Shown in pieces: positions 17,790-27,759 of a DNA stretch of 64,000 bases (within the stretch, counting starts at the first letter, position 1; the number at the start of each line of letters is the position of its first letter). Location of the stretch: positions 1,334,501-1,398,500 of the forward strand of contig NC_021184.1 of assembly GCF_000233715.2 (NCBI RefSeq). Reading direction: 5' to 3'. The notes under the pieces were generated by a model, which saw only the letters and a program-made list of their open reading frames with translations, was not told the origin of the DNA and searched no databases. Source of the DNA: Desulfoscipio gibsoniae DSM 7213 (GTDB lineage: Bacteria > Bacillota > Desulfotomaculia > Desulfotomaculales > Desulfallaceae). The position numbers were made by a program, and so were the translations under genes.

Positions 17790-18482
17790 ATGGATAAACT
17801 GCATCGTACTGCGGCCGACAGTGAAGAGGGCCGGAACGTGGATGCCGCCAATGCGGTACCGGGCGAGCATTTGCCGAATGAGGATTTAAAGCGGGCAGAC
17901 CACCAGGCAGGTAACGATGTTGGGGGGGTAACCGGAACCAGGACTGCGCAGGAAGGCGGGGCAACGGGGCATTCACCGGGAGAACCGGTGGATGAGTTTG
18001 CCGATCAGCCAGTGGATTTGGAGCAGCTGCAAAGGGAGCTGGCCGATCAAAAGACAAAAGCAGAGGAATACTTAAATCGGCTGGTACGCCTGCAGGCTGA
18101 TTTTGATAACTACCGCAAGCGCACAGTTAAGGAAAAGGAAGAATTTTTTAAATATGCCGCGGCTTCTTTATGCGAGGCGTTGCTGCCCGTGCTGGATAAT
18201 TTCCAGCTGGCTCTGGCTGCCAAAGACCAGAACCCGGCCCAGGTGGCCGAGGGAGTAGACATGATTTTCCGGCAGTTGCAGGATGTATTGCAAAAAGAGG
18301 GGCTTACGCCGGTGGCAGCGGTGGGTGAACAATTTGATCCCACCCGGCATGAGGCTGTTATGCAGGAAGTAACGGATGAGTATGCTGAAAACACTGTAAC
18401 AGCCGAATTGCGCCGGGGATATTATCTAAAAGACAAATTACTTCGTCCGGCGATGGTTAAGGTGGCTAAACCTGAGGGTTAA
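17790..18482 (+). CDS. grpE: Nucleotide exchange factor GrpE
   Basis: 230 residues. An acidic, poorly ordered N-terminal part of about 75 residues precedes the coiled coil (LQRELADQKTKAEEYLNRLVRLQADFDNYRKR) and the beta-rich head ending LLRPAMVKV. GrpE releases ADP from DnaK. ATG at 17790 is spaced six bases from AAGGAGTG; ATG 17784 and GTG 17781 overlap it. The 115-base spacer after hrcA has a tandem AT-rich repeat (17698-17721) and a TTAAACCA/TGGTTTAA stem (17723-17758). Confidence 0.95.
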   Translation: MDKLHRTAADSEEGRNVDAANAVPGEHLPNEDLKRADHQAGNDVGGVTGTRTAQEGGATGHSPGEPVDEFADQPVDLEQLQRELADQKTKAEEYLNRLVRLQADFDNYRKRTVKEKEEFFKYAAASLCEALLPVLDNFQLALAAKDQNPAQVAEGVDMIFRQLQDVLQKEGLTPVAAVGEQFDPTRHEAVMQEVTDEYAENTVTAELRRGYYLKDKLLRPAMVKVAKPEG

Positions 18483-18512
18483 TTGATAGCAAAATATTAG
18501 GAGGCGATATAG

Positions 18513-20378
18513 ATGGCAAAAGTACTAGGTATTGACCTGGGTACCACCAACTCCTGTATGGCTGTTATGGAGGGTGGGGAAGCGGTGGTTATACCTAATG
18601 CTGAAGGCGGGCGAACTACCCCTTCGGTGGTGGGTTTTTCTAAAACAGGCGAGCGGCTGGTGGGCCAGGTGGCTAAAAACCAGGCGGTCAGCAACCCCGA
18701 TCGCACCATAAGCTCCATAAAAAGGCATATGGGCTCTAATTATAAAGTAAATATAGATGGTAAGGATTATACACCCCAAGAAATATCCGCCATGATACTG
18801 CAAAAACTAAAAGCAGACGCGGAAAGCTATCTGGGTGAAAAAGTTACCCAGGCTGTAATCACTGTACCGGCCTACTTTACCGATGCACAGCGCCAGGCCA
18901 CCAAAGATGCCGGTAAAATTGCCGGCCTTGAGGTATTGAGAATTATCAATGAGCCCACGGCGGCATCGCTGGCTTATGGTCTGGATAAAGGCGATGAGCA
19001 AACCATACTGGTTTTTGACCTGGGTGGTGGTACTTTTGACGTGTCTATTTTGGAGCTGGGAGACGGTGTGTTTGAAGTCAAGGCCACCAGCGGTAATAAC
19101 CGGCTGGGTGGCGATGATTTCGACCAGCGCGTCGTGGAATACCTGACCAGTGAATTTAAAAGGGAAACCGGTATTGATTTAAAAGGTGACCGGATGGCTA
19201 TGCAGCGCCTAAAAGATGCGGCAGAGAAGGCCAAGGTTGAACTGAGCGGTGTTATGTCCGCCAATATTAACCTGCCCTTTATCACAGCTGATGCCAGTGG
19301 CCCTAAGCACCTGGATATTAACCTTTCCCGGGCCAAGTTTAATGAGCTGACGGCGGATTTGGTGGAAAAAACTATGGGACCTACCAGACAGGCCATGGCT
19401 GATGCTGGTTTGCAGCCCCAGGATATTAATAAGGTGCTGCTGGTGGGCGGTTCCACCCGTATACCTGCGGTGCAGGAAGCCATTAAAAAATATCTACAAA
19501 AAGAACCTCACAAGGGTATCAACCCGGACGAGTGTGTGGCCATTGGAGCCGCTATCCAGGGCGGTGTGCTGGCCGGTGAAGTCAAGGATGTACTGCTGCT
19601 TGACGTTACCCCGCTTTCTCTAGGTATTGAAACCCTGGGCGGTGTATTTACCAGGCTGATCGAACGTAATACCACCATTCCCACCTCTAAGAGCCAGGTT
19701 TTCTCCACCGCTGCAGACGGGCAGACTACGGTTGAAATCCATGTGATGCAAGGCGAGCGTTCCATGGCGGCTGATAATAAAACCCTGGGTCGGTTCCAGC
19801 TGTCCGGTATACCGCCGGCACCCCGGGGTGTGCCGCAAATTGAGGTTAGTTTCGATATAGATGTAAATGGTATCGTCAATGTATCAGCCAAGGACAAAGG
19901 TACGGGCAAAAGCCAGAGTATTACCATTTCGGGTGGTTCGGGTCTTGGCGATGAGGAAATTGATAAGATGGTTAAAGACGCTGAGAAAAATGCTGCAGAG
20001 GACGAGCGGCGTAAAGAATTGGTGGAACTGCGGAACCAGGCCGACAGCCTGATTTACCAGGCGGAGAAAACTATCAAAGACCTCGGGGACAAAGCCGACA
20101 AAGATAAAGTGGAACAGGTTAACCAGGCTGCAGATAAGCTTAAGGAAGCCGTCAAAGGTGATGATATCGATAAAATTAAGTCAGCCACAGAAGAATTAAC
20201 CAAGCCTCTGTACGAGCTGTCCGCCGTGCTTTACCAACAGCAGCAGGCCGGGGCTGATCAGGCCGGCGGTGCCGGAGCGGGTTGTGGCGCCGGTGGTTGT
20301 GGCCAGGCGGCCGAGGGTGATAAAGAGAACGTGGTGGATGCCGAGTACGAGGTGGACGGGGATAAAAAGGATAAATAA
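18513..20378 (+). CDS. dnaK: Chaperone DnaK (Hsp70)
   Basis: 621 residues. ATPase domain from [17 protein letters not shown], with [10 protein letters not shown] and [11 protein letters not shown]; linker [19 protein letters not shown]; substrate-binding domain and helical lid. The C-terminal tail is glycine-rich with two cysteines ([11 protein letters not shown]) before the conserved acidic end. It refolds or holds proteins together with DnaJ and GrpE encoded either side. AGGAGGCGATATAG precedes the ATG. Confidence 0.99.
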   Translation: MAKVLGIDLGTTNSCMAVMEGGEAVVIPNAEGGRTTPSVVGFSKTGERLVGQVAKNQAVSNPDRTISSIKRHMGSNYKVNIDGKDYTPQEISAMILQKLKADAESYLGEKVTQAVITVPAYFTDAQRQATKDAGKIAGLEVLRIINEPTAASLAYGLDKGDEQTILVFDLGGGTFDVSILELGDGVFEVKATSGNNRLGGDDFDQRVVEYLTSEFKRETGIDLKGDRMAMQRLKDAAEKAKVELSGVMSANINLPFITADASGPKHLDINLSRAKFNELTADLVEKTMGPTRQAMADAGLQPQDINKVLLVGGSTRIPAVQEAIKKYLQKEPHKGINPDECVAIGAAIQGGVLAGEVKDVLLLDVTPLSLGIETLGGVFTRLIERNTTIPTSKSQVFSTAADGQTTVEIHVMQGERSMAADNKTLGRFQLSGIPPAPRGVPQIEVSFDIDVNGIVNVSAKDKGTGKSQSITISGGSGLGDEEIDKMVKDAEKNAAEDERRKELVELRNQADSLIYQAEKTIKDLGDKADKDKVEQVNQAADKLKEAVKGDDIDKIKSATEELTKPLYELSAVLYQQQQAGADQAGGAGAGCGAGGCGQAAEGDKENVVDAEYEVDGDKKDK

Positions 20379-20462
20379 AGTATTGTTCGGTGTTTGGTAA
20401 CAGGATTTTGGCATATAGCGTAGAATAGTTAAAGGTCGTATGATTTTAAAATAAGTACTGCG

Positions 20463-20488
20463 CGGGAGGGCTTCTCTAAGCCCTCCCG
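20463..20488 (+). other. Strong RNA hairpin between dnaK and dnaJ
   Basis: CGGGAGGGCTT (20463-20473) and AAGCCCTCCCG (20478-20488) form a perfect 11-bp stem with a 4-nt loop, 31 bases before the dnaJ start. There is no T run, so it is more likely to affect mRNA stability or the dnaK:dnaJ ratio than to terminate. Confidence 0.75.
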
Positions 20489-20519
20489 GTGGTGTTTGAA
20501 GTATGAGGTGGTGGATGCC

Positions 20520-21644
20520 GTGGCAAAGCGGGATTACTATGAGGTGCTGGGTGTTTCCCGGGACGCTTCACCGGATGAGATTAAAAAGGCTTTTCGCAAG
20601 TTGGCCCGCCAGTATCACCCCGACGCCAACAAGGGGGATCATAACGCTGCGGAAAAATTCAAAGAAGTCAATGAGGCCTATGAGGTGCTAAGCAATCCTG
20701 ATAAGCGGGAGGCTTACGACCGTTTCGGACATGCGGCCACAGACGGCCAGTTTAATGGTGGCTTTGGGGGTTTTGGCAGTGCTGATTTCGGTGGTATTGG
20801 TGATATATTTGATATGTTTTTCGGCGGTGGCGGGCGTCAGCGGCGGCACGGTCCCGAGCCGGGTGCCGATTTGCGCGTGGATATGGAGATAACCTTTGAG
20901 GAAGCCGCCTTCGGCTTAGAAAAGGATATTAAAATTCCCCGTACTGAGGATTGCAGTACCTGTGGTGGTAGCGGTGCGGCACCAGGCACCACAAAGAAAA
21001 ACTGTGACGTTTGTCACGGCACGGGACAGATTCAGTACGCCCAGAGCACCCCATTCGGGCGTATTGTGCAGTCCCGCACCTGTGACCGCTGTCGCGGTGC
21101 CGGCGTGATTATCGAAAAGCCCTGCCCCACCTGCCGGGGATCCGGTAAAGTGCGACGCAGCAGAACATTAAAGGTAAAGATCCCCGCCGGGGTGGATACA
21201 GGTTCCAGACTGCGCCTGGCCGGCGAGGGGGAAACGGGTATGCGAGGCGGACCACCGGGCGATTTGTTTGTTTATATCCATGTACAGCCTCACGCTATTT
21301 TTAAACGTGAAGGAAATAATGTCATTATTGATGCCGATATTAATTTTACCCAGGCTGCTTTAGGTGATGAAATCAATGTACCCACTTTAGAGGGTCAGGC
21401 CAAGCTGAAGGTGCCTGAGGGGACCCAGTCGGGCACGGTACTGCGCATGAAGAGCAAGGGTATTCCTGATGTACGGGGCTATGGTCGCGGGGACCAGCAT
21501 ATACGCATCAGAGTGGTTACCCCTACTAGGCTTACCGGCAAGCAAAAGGATCTGCTGCGGGAATTTGCCCGTATCGAGGGACAAAAGCCGCAAAGTGGGG
21601 AAAAGGGGTTTTTTGAAAAAATGCGGGACGCTTTTTCGGGTTAG
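20520..21644 (+). CDS. dnaJ: Chaperone DnaJ
   Basis: 374 residues, full type I DnaJ: J domain with YHPDANK (HPD near residue 33), a Gly/Phe-rich region ([18 protein letters not shown]), four CxxCxGxG zinc repeats ([32 protein letters not shown]) and the C-terminal substrate domains. It stimulates DnaK ATPase. GTG at 20520 ([12 protein letters not shown]) is chosen; the frame is open eight codons further, to 20496. Confidence 0.98.
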   Translation: MAKRDYYEVLGVSRDASPDEIKKAFRKLARQYHPDANKGDHNAAEKFKEVNEAYEVLSNPDKREAYDRFGHAATDGQFNGGFGGFGSADFGGIGDIFDMFFGGGGRQRRHGPEPGADLRVDMEITFEEAAFGLEKDIKIPRTEDCSTCGGSGAAPGTTKKNCDVCHGTGQIQYAQSTPFGRIVQSRTCDRCRGAGVIIEKPCPTCRGSGKVRRSRTLKVKIPAGVDTGSRLRLAGEGETGMRGGPPGDLFVYIHVQPHAIFKREGNNVIIDADINFTQAALGDEINVPTLEGQAKLKVPEGTQSGTVLRMKSKGIPDVRGYGRGDQHIRIRVVTPTRLTGKQKDLLREFARIEGQKPQSGEKGFFEKMRDAFSG

Positions 21645-21806
21645 CAAGTGACAGGTGCAAACGCCTCACAGTTACGCTAGCAAGGTATAGCTGTATTATG
21701 ACCGCGAGCCCCAAACGACTGCTGCAGCAATGTTTAAATTGCTGAGAATGTCGAAAATTGTCCACAAGTTTAGGTTAATTTAAGTCTGACCCCGGGGGGT
21801 TTTGAT

Positions 21807-22736
21807 TTGAAATGGCTGGAGATTGCCGTTACTGCTCCTGCAGAGCTGGTGGAAGCAGTAGCGAATATTTTTAATGAAATTGGTTCTGGCGGGGTAGTCA
21901 TAGAAGACCCCGCCTTAATTATAGACCTTGTCACAAATGGTACTGCTGAAACAGTAGCCCCTGCTTTAAAGCTGCCCCAAAGCGGGCAGTCTGTAGTAAA
22001 GGGCTATTTTTGCTGCGATTGTGCCCTGGCGGACCGGTTGGAGCGTTTGTCTCACAGACTTACCGACTTGCCCGTGTTCTGGCAAACCAGGGAAGTCAGG
22101 GAACAGGATTGGGCAACTGCCTGGCAGAAGTATTATAAACCGGTGCGGGTGGGTAAAAATATTGTTATAAAGCCATCCTGGGAGGATTACACCGCCCGGG
22201 CGGGGGAAACAGTTATTGAACTGGATCCCGGTATGGCCTTTGGTTGCGGCACTCATGCCACCACTGCCATGTGCCTGACTTTACTTGAAGAATTAGCACC
22301 GGTCCATGCAGTGGTTTATGATGTGGGCACGGGGTCAGGCATACTGTCAGTGGCGGCTGCGCTGCTGGGTGCCCGGCAGGTGACCGCCGTGGATATTGAT
22401 GAACTGGCGGTACGGGCGGCCAGGGAAAATGCCGAGCGCAACGGTGTGGCGGATCGGGTTACGGCAGTGCAGGGCAACCTGTTGGATAACCTGGCGGGGG
22501 GTCAGGCCGACCTGGTGGTGGCTAATATTATTGCCGATGTAATTATCCGCTTGGCTCCGGATGCCGCGGCTGCGCTTAAGCCTGGCGGCAGGTTGGTGGC
22601 CTCGGGAATTATTAAAGACCGTGCCGAAGAAGTACGCCGGGCTTTGGACGACGCTGGCCTTGAACCCTTAAAAGAATTAACCAAGGGCGAGTGGGTGGCT
22701 ATGGTTTATCGCAGGGTGTCGGCTGTTAAACGTTAA
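21807..22736 (+). CDS. prmA: Ribosomal protein L11 methyltransferase
   Basis: 309 residues. PrmA trimethylates L11. The SAM-binding motif VYDVGTGSGILSVAAALLGA is near residue 172, followed by DIDELAVRAARENAERNGV and LVVANIIADVI; the N-terminal domain carries the WATAWQKYYKPVRVGKNIVIKPSWE stretch typical of the family. TTG start at 21807 with GGGGGGT upstream. It follows dnaJ, a common Firmicute arrangement. Confidence 0.96.
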   Translation: MKWLEIAVTAPAELVEAVANIFNEIGSGGVVIEDPALIIDLVTNGTAETVAPALKLPQSGQSVVKGYFCCDCALADRLERLSHRLTDLPVFWQTREVREQDWATAWQKYYKPVRVGKNIVIKPSWEDYTARAGETVIELDPGMAFGCGTHATTAMCLTLLEELAPVHAVVYDVGTGSGILSVAAALLGARQVTAVDIDELAVRAARENAERNGVADRVTAVQGNLLDNLAGGQADLVVANIIADVIIRLAPDAAAALKPGGRLVASGIIKDRAEEVRRALDDAGLEPLKELTKGEWVAMVYRRVSAVKR

Positions 22737-22765
22737 GTTGTCGGAAGGTTGAAGTCTAAGATTAG

Positions 22766-22810
22766 CCGGTGCCACCTTCGGGTACCGGGTGTTGAAAGTT
22801 GAAAGGCAAA
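22766..22810 (+). repeat. Palindromic dispersed repeat, copy 1 (prmA-rsmE spacer)
   Basis: CCGGTGCC (22766-22773) pairs with GGTACCGG (22781-22788) around ACCTTCG, followed by GTGTTGAAAGTTGAAAGG. The same hairpin plus CCGGGTGTTGAAAG tail occurs at 39802-39845 at the end of ybeY. A REP-type element. Confidence 0.65.
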
Positions 22811-22841
22811 ATAGGTCAGCCGTTTTAAGGTGTGATAAATA

Positions 22842-23585
22842 ATGCCCAGGTTTTTTGTAGCCCCGCAACAAGTGCAGGGTGACAGCGTTATCGTGACAGG
22901 CTCTGAAGTACACCATATTAAAAGGGTATTGCGACTGGGCCCGGGTGATGTAATTACATTACTGGATGGATGTGGCAATTTTTATGAAAGCCGTATCGAA
23001 GGCTTGACTGGGGAAACTGTTACCTGCCGGGTGCTCCGGCAGGGGGTGGCCGGGGGTGAACCTCCCTTGCGGGTGGTACTGGTGCAGGGATTGGCCAAGG
23101 GCGACCGAATGGACACTGTTATTCAAAAGGGTACTGAACTGGGTGCGGTGGCATTTTGGCCCGTGTTTTGCAAGCGTAGCGTGGTGCGCCTGGACGCATC
23201 CAAAAAGGCTTCTCGCCTGCGGCGCTGGCAGCGCATTGCGGCCGGGGCCGCCAAACAGTGCCGCCGGGCGCTGGTGCCTGAGGTGCTGGAACCGCTGGAA
23301 TGGTCTAAGGCCTTGGACCTTATGCCACCCGGTGCCCTGGTGCTGATTCCCTGGGAGGATGAGACTGTCTGTCCCCTCAAGGAGGTATTGCAGAGCAGGC
23401 CCAGGCCGGATGAGGTATATCTGCTGATTGGTCCTGAGGGCGGCCTGGAAAACTACGAAGTAGAAGAAGCCCGCCTGCGGGGTGGGATCCCCGTCACCCT
23501 GGGCCCGCGCATATTGCGTACTGAAACGGCCGGTCCCGCTGTAGTGGCCATGATACTATACCAGTGGGGCGATTTGGGGGGGTAA
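22842..23585 (+). CDS. rsmE: 16S rRNA (uracil1498-N3)-methyltransferase
   Basis: 247 residues, SPOUT-class enzyme. It starts MPRFFVAPQQ, with HHIKRVLRL, KGDRMDTVIQKGTELG in the middle and the knot motif LLIGPEGGLENYEVEEA...LGPRILRTETAG at the end, all RsmE hallmarks. It methylates U1498 of 16S rRNA. Directly precedes mtaB with an 8-base gap, so the two are cotranscribed. Confidence 0.95.
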   Translation: MPRFFVAPQQVQGDSVIVTGSEVHHIKRVLRLGPGDVITLLDGCGNFYESRIEGLTGETVTCRVLRQGVAGGEPPLRVVLVQGLAKGDRMDTVIQKGTELGAVAFWPVFCKRSVVRLDASKKASRLRRWQRIAAGAAKQCRRALVPEVLEPLEWSKALDLMPPGALVLIPWEDETVCPLKEVLQSRPRPDEVYLLIGPEGGLENYEVEEARLRGGIPVTLGPRILRTETAGPAVVAMILYQWGDLGG

Positions 23586-23593
23586 TATTTTAC

Positions 23594-24964
23594 ATGTCTG
23601 AAAAGAAGGTGGCTCTGACCACTTTGGGCTGCAAAGTCAATCAGTATGAATCAGCGGCTCTGGAGGAGCTGTTCCGGCGGCGCGGTTACCAGGTGGTCGA
23701 TTTTGATAGCCCTGCGGATGTGTACATAATTAATACCTGCACGGTGACTCACCTGGGTGACCGCAAATCCAGACAGCTAATCCGGCGGGCTGGTAGAACA
23801 AACCCGGAGGCCGTGGTAGCGGTGACGGGCTGCTATGCCCAAACGGCGCCCGATGAGGTGCTGAATGTAGAAGGCGTTGATTTGGTGGTGGGTGCCGGGC
23901 ACCGGGCTGAAATTGTGGACTTGGTGGAAAACGTATCTAAAGGGCGCAAAGTGAAGGCGGTTGAGGACATTGCCCGGTGTCATGACTTCGAGGAACTGCC
24001 GGGTGAGTCACACCAGGGCCGGGTACGGGCTTTTTTGAAGATCCAGGAGGGCTGTGAGAATTACTGTTCTTACTGTATCATTCCCTATGCGCGGGGTCCT
24101 TTGCGCAGTCGTTCGCCGGAGAATGTGCTGGCTGGTGTGCGTAACTTGGTGGAAAGCGGCTTTAAGGAAGTGGTGCTCACCGGCATCCACACCGGTGCTT
24201 ACGGCCGGGGAAACCAAGACGGTGTTGACCTGGTCGGGCTGCTGGCTTTGCTGGCCAATGTACCGGGCTTGGTCAGATTACGGCTCAGTTCTTTGGAACC
24301 CAATGATATTACTCCGGATTTGCTGGATTTAATGGCTGCCGGGCCGCCGTTTTGCCGCCACTTGCACATTCCACTGCAAAGTGGAGATGATTATATTTTA
24401 AAGCGAATGAGGCGGCGCTATGATACGAACTATTTTCGCAGACTACTGGCCAGTGTGAGAGACAAACTGCCCGAAGTTGGTATAACTACAGACATTATGG
24501 TAGGCTTTCCCGGCGAGGAAGATGAACATTTTCGCAATGGCTGTACCTTTGTAAAGGAAATGCAGTTTTCAGCACTGCATGTTTTTAAATATTCTCCCCG
24601 CCGGGGGACACCGGCTGCGGGTTTTCCCGATCAGGTAGATCCCCGGGTCAAGGAAGAACGCAGCCGGAAGTTGATTGCCGTTGGCCATTCACTGGCCCAA
24701 TCCTTTGCCGCCCGGTTCCTGGGTAGAACCGCATCTGTGCTGGTGGAGCAGCCCGTAGATATATCTGAGCACCTGTTCAGTCAGGTAGACCAGGACCTGT
24801 CCGGAGATGCAATGAATGCATCCGGGGAGTTATTTGAGGGCTTGACCGACAACTATGTGCGCGTGTACTTCCCGGCCCAGGACAGCTTGCGGGGACAACT
24901 GGCGGACGTAAAAGTAACCGAACTTGGTGGCACTGGATTAAAAGGAAGAATAATTTATAAATAA
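23594..24964 (+). CDS. mtaB: tRNA (t6A37) methylthiotransferase MtaB
   Basis: 456 residues. Three N-terminal cysteines bind the auxiliary cluster (TLGCKVNQYE, NTCTVT, TGCYAQ); the radical SAM motif is CENYCSYCIIPYARG; a TRAM domain follows. MtaB adds the methylthio group to t6A37 in tRNAs reading ANN codons. ATG at 23594 gives the usual MSEKKVALTTLGCKVN start after GGGGGGGT; the frame extends upstream into rsmE. Confidence 0.95.
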   Translation: MSEKKVALTTLGCKVNQYESAALEELFRRRGYQVVDFDSPADVYIINTCTVTHLGDRKSRQLIRRAGRTNPEAVVAVTGCYAQTAPDEVLNVEGVDLVVGAGHRAEIVDLVENVSKGRKVKAVEDIARCHDFEELPGESHQGRVRAFLKIQEGCENYCSYCIIPYARGPLRSRSPENVLAGVRNLVESGFKEVVLTGIHTGAYGRGNQDGVDLVGLLALLANVPGLVRLRLSSLEPNDITPDLLDLMAAGPPFCRHLHIPLQSGDDYILKRMRRRYDTNYFRRLLASVRDKLPEVGITTDIMVGFPGEEDEHFRNGCTFVKEMQFSALHVFKYSPRRGTPAAGFPDQVDPRVKEERSRKLIAVGHSLAQSFAARFLGRTASVLVEQPVDISEHLFSQVDQDLSGDAMNASGELFEGLTDNYVRVYFPAQDSLRGQLADVKVTELGGTGLKGRIIYK

Positions 24965-25051
24965 GCAGGATTTAGAGGGGCTGTGTTGAAATGTAATAGC
25001 AGCCTTTAAATCACCGTTATGCTTATGTTTTTAGGGAGGAGGTGGAAGAAG

Positions 25052-25396
25052 GTGCAGGATTGTATTTTCTGTAAAATAATAAAAAGGGAAATCCCGGCTG
25101 AGATTGTATATGAGGATGACCATATACTGGCGTTCAAGGACATTCAACCGGCCGCCCCTACCCACCTTTTATTTATACCTAAAAAGCATATTCCCACGTT
25201 TTTTGACTTGCAACCCGAGGACAGCCACATTCTGGGGGAGCTGCAAAGAGCTGCCGCTAAGGTAGCCAGGGACATGGGTTTGACGGAACGGGGATTCAGG
25301 CTTGTTTCCAATTGTATGAAGGATGCCGGTCAGTTGGTATGGCACATCCACTATCACTTTTTGGCCGGTAGAACGCTTCAATGGCCGCCTGGGTAA
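25052..25396 (+). CDS. HIT-family nucleotide-binding protein
   Basis: 114 residues, the usual length. It starts MQDCIFCKIIKREIPAEIVYEDD, typical of HinT-like proteins, and ends with the histidine triad WHIHYHFLAGR. The family hydrolyses nucleotide phosphoramidates and related adenylates. GTG at 25052 has GGGAGGAGGTGG seven bases upstream; the frame extends to 25019 without such a site. Confidence 0.93.
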   Translation: MQDCIFCKIIKREIPAEIVYEDDHILAFKDIQPAAPTHLLFIPKKHIPTFFDLQPEDSHILGELQRAAAKVARDMGLTERGFRLVSNCMKDAGQLVWHIHYHFLAGRTLQWPPG

Positions 25397-25516
25397 TTGA
25401 CTCTATGGAGGGCGTATTGTATAATATTATGGTGTGGTAATTTCTATTTGGAGGTTGTTTTTAAGCTTGATTTTAAAGCAAGTTTTACGGTTTAAGCGGA
25501 GGGGAGGGAAGAGTCA

Positions 25517-25708
25517 GTGGCAGAAGTTAGAGTAGGCAAGAATGAAACCCTGGACAGCGCCCTCCGGCGTTTTAAGCGCACCTGTCAAAAGGCAGGGGTT
25601 CTCGCTGAAGCCAGAAAACATGAACACTACGAAAAGCCCAGCGTGAAAAGAAAGAAAAAATCAGAAGCTGCTCGTAAGCGCAAGGCTAAATTTTCCAAGT
25701 CATTTTAA
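25517..25708 (+). CDS. rpsU: 30S ribosomal protein S21
   Basis: 63 residues, highly basic, with [21 protein letters not shown], the conserved S21 core, and a Lys/Arg-rich tail. S21 contacts the platform of the small subunit. GTG start after GGAGGGGAGGG. Confidence 0.97.
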   Translation: MAEVRVGKNETLDSALRRFKRTCQKAGVLAEARKHEHYEKPSVKRKKKSEAARKRKAKFSKSF

Positions 25709-25725
25709 TTAAATATTGTTTAATA

Positions 25726-25788
25726 AGAGACCTTGCGCGGTCTTAAACAACAAACGTATATGCCCGGTGCTAACAGCGCCGGGCATTT
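25726..25788 (+). terminator. Terminator region after rpsU
   Basis: Two hairpins: AAGACC-type GAGACC/GGTCTT (25728-25745) and the stronger TGCCCGGTGC (25761-25770) with GCGCCGGGCA (25776-25785), loop TAACA, followed by a short TTT. Termination at the second is probable despite the weak T tract. Confidence 0.65.
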
Positions 25789-25836
25789 AAAGTATTCATA
25801 TGTGGGTGTATATGATGCTTCCGCAGGTGTGTACCC

Positions 25837-25995
25837 ATGGTGGTGACTGACGGCATAGTGTGGTGGCTTTCGAAGTTGAAAACAGCTAACTTGCCAAAGC
25901 CCGATGATATTAATCTTGCCGGCAATACGGGTGTTTTTGCTGTAAAGGCATTACTTTTTAATATTAATTTGGGCAGTTCCGATGGCGGTAATTAA
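25837..25995 (+). CDS. Possible small protein, 52 residues
   Basis: An open frame from ATG 25837 to TAA 25995 lies in the 340-base space between rpsU and nfeD, with a weak CAGGTG upstream. It contains KPDDINLAGNTGVFAVKALL. I do not recognise it. Apart from this frame and the rpsU terminator nothing else was seen in the spacer. It may be non-coding. Confidence 0.25.
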   Translation: MVVTDGIVWWLSKLKTANLPKPDDINLAGNTGVFAVKALLFNINLGSSDGGN

Positions 25996-26048
25996 GAGAT
26001 GATCTTGAACTATGGTATGAATCTAATCGCATAACGGAGGTGATTTGG

Positions 26049-26546
26049 GTGTCACCAGAACTGATTCCGTGGCTGGCGACTTTGGCCTTTTTGCTGGGCA
26101 TATTGGCGCTAGTGCTGGAAGTATTTATTTTGGGTTTTGGAGTAGCTGGACTGGTGGGTATTATACTAATCGGCTGGGGTATAGTGTTATTAAGTATGGA
26201 TGTTACTCTTACTTTTAAGTCTCTTGTAATTGCTCTGGCGGTCAGTATAGTAATACTTATTGTGGGTATCAAGGTTATGTCCAGGTTTAACCTCTGGCAG
26301 CGGCTAACCTTGGGTAACAGGCAGCGTAACGACGAAGGGTACAGTGCATCAAAGAAGGAATTGGTGGATTATGCAGGCCAGGTAGGCATCACTTTGACCC
26401 CGCTGCGTCCGTCCGGGGCTGCTGAAGTGGGCGGTGAGCGCTTGGATGTGGTCAGTGAAGGGGGATTTATTCCGGCCGGGGCTAAAATCAAGGTGGTGCG
26501 TGTGGAAGGGATTCGTATCGTGGTAAGGACGTGGGATCAAACTTGA
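26049..26546 (+). CDS. NfeD family membrane protein
   Basis: 165 residues: two or three N-terminal membrane helices (LATLAFLLGILALVLEVFILG; GLVGIILIGWGIVLL) and a C-terminal OB-fold domain (GQVGITLTPLRPSGAAEVGGERLDVVSEGGFIPAGAKIKVV), the short NfeD form. These partner with flotillins or SPFH proteins; floA follows directly. GTG at 26049 is preferred over 26040 by spacing from GGAGGTGAT. Confidence 0.9.
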   Translation: MSPELIPWLATLAFLLGILALVLEVFILGFGVAGLVGIILIGWGIVLLSMDVTLTFKSLVIALAVSIVILIVGIKVMSRFNLWQRLTLGNRQRNDEGYSASKKELVDYAGQVGITLTPLRPSGAAEVGGERLDVVSEGGFIPAGAKIKVVRVEGIRIVVRTWDQT

Positions 26547-26705
26547 ACAAATATAATATCTGTGGTACGTCACTAACCATGGCGGGGGCAAATTTTTCAA
26601 TATGCTTTAGTTATGGAAAAAACTTAGTGGGGTAAAAATATACTATACTTTTATCCTTGAGCATAAGTAAAGGGTAGAAAATTATATTTATAGAGGGGGT
26701 ATTTA

Positions 26706-27710
26706 ATGTTTGCCGGTATTACTTTTTTAATTTTGTTGGTACTTATTATACTGGCCGTGGTGATATTGTTCAGCTTTATACCGGTGGGGCTATGGATCTC
26801 GGCCCTGGCCGCCGGTGTGCGGGTAGGTATTGTCACTCTTATCGGTATGCGTCTGCGCCGGGTTATTCCGTCTCGCATCGTAAACCCGCTGATTAAAGCT
26901 TACAAAGCCGGGCTGGATATATCTGTAGACCAGTTGGAAGCTCATTACCTGGCTGGCGGCAATGTGGACCGGGTGGTGGATGCGTTGATCGCTTCGGAGC
27001 GAGCCAATATCACTCTGCCCTTTGAGCGGGCGGCCGCCATAGATCTGGCGGGCCGTAATGTGCTGGAGGCCGTACAGATGAGTGTTAACCCCAAGGTTAT
27101 CCAAACTCCCTGGGTATCAGCGGTGGCTAAGGATGGTATTGAAGTTAAGGTGGTGGCCCGGGTGACGGTGCGGGCCAATATTGACCGGCTGGTAGGCGGT
27201 GCCGGTGAAGAAACCATACTGGCCCGGGTAGGTGAGGGGGTAGTATCCACCGTGGGCTCAATGGATAACCACAAAGAAGTGCTGGAAAACCCCGATTCCA
27301 TTTCCCGCACTGTTCTGGAAAAAGGGCTTGATGCGGGTACTGCATTTGAAATATTATCTATTGATATCGCCGATGTGGATGTGGGCCGGAACATTGGTGC
27401 CACACTGCAAATGGACCAGGCCGAGGCCGACAAAAATATTGCCCAGGCTAAAGCTGAGGAACGACGTGCCATGGCGGTGGCCCGGGAGCAGGAAATGAGG
27501 GCCGCTGTGGAGGAAATGCGGGCCAAAGTGGTGGAGGCCGAGGCCCAGGTGCCGCAGGCCTTGGCTGATGCATTGCGGGAGGGTAATCTAGGAGTTATGG
27601 ATTACTATAATATGCAGAATATATTGGCCGACACAGGTATGCGGCAGAATATATCCAAGATGGGTGAAGATAAGGAAGATAAGGAAGGAAGCAACTATCT
27701 TAAAAAGTAA
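26706..27710 (+). CDS. floA: Flotillin-like protein FloA
   Basis: 334 residues. An N-terminal membrane hairpin (about residues 3-30), the SPFH/PHB domain, and a C-terminal coiled region rich in Ala-Glu ([46 protein letters not shown]), as in bacterial FloA. It organises membrane microdomains and affects signalling, secretion and sporulation initiation in Bacillus. The nfeD gene upstream is its usual partner. AGAGGGGGTATTTA precedes the ATG. Confidence 0.95.
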   Translation: MFAGITFLILLVLIILAVVILFSFIPVGLWISALAAGVRVGIVTLIGMRLRRVIPSRIVNPLIKAYKAGLDISVDQLEAHYLAGGNVDRVVDALIASERANITLPFERAAAIDLAGRNVLEAVQMSVNPKVIQTPWVSAVAKDGIEVKVVARVTVRANIDRLVGGAGEETILARVGEGVVSTVGSMDNHKEVLENPDSISRTVLEKGLDAGTAFEILSIDIADVDVGRNIGATLQMDQAEADKNIAQAKAEERRAMAVAREQEMRAAVEEMRAKVVEAEAQVPQALADALREGNLGVMDYYNMQNILADTGMRQNISKMGEDKEDKEGSNYLKK

Positions 27711-27759
27711 CTTTGAAAACCTTGTCATAAACTTCATGGGTATTTGGGAGGTTTAACAT

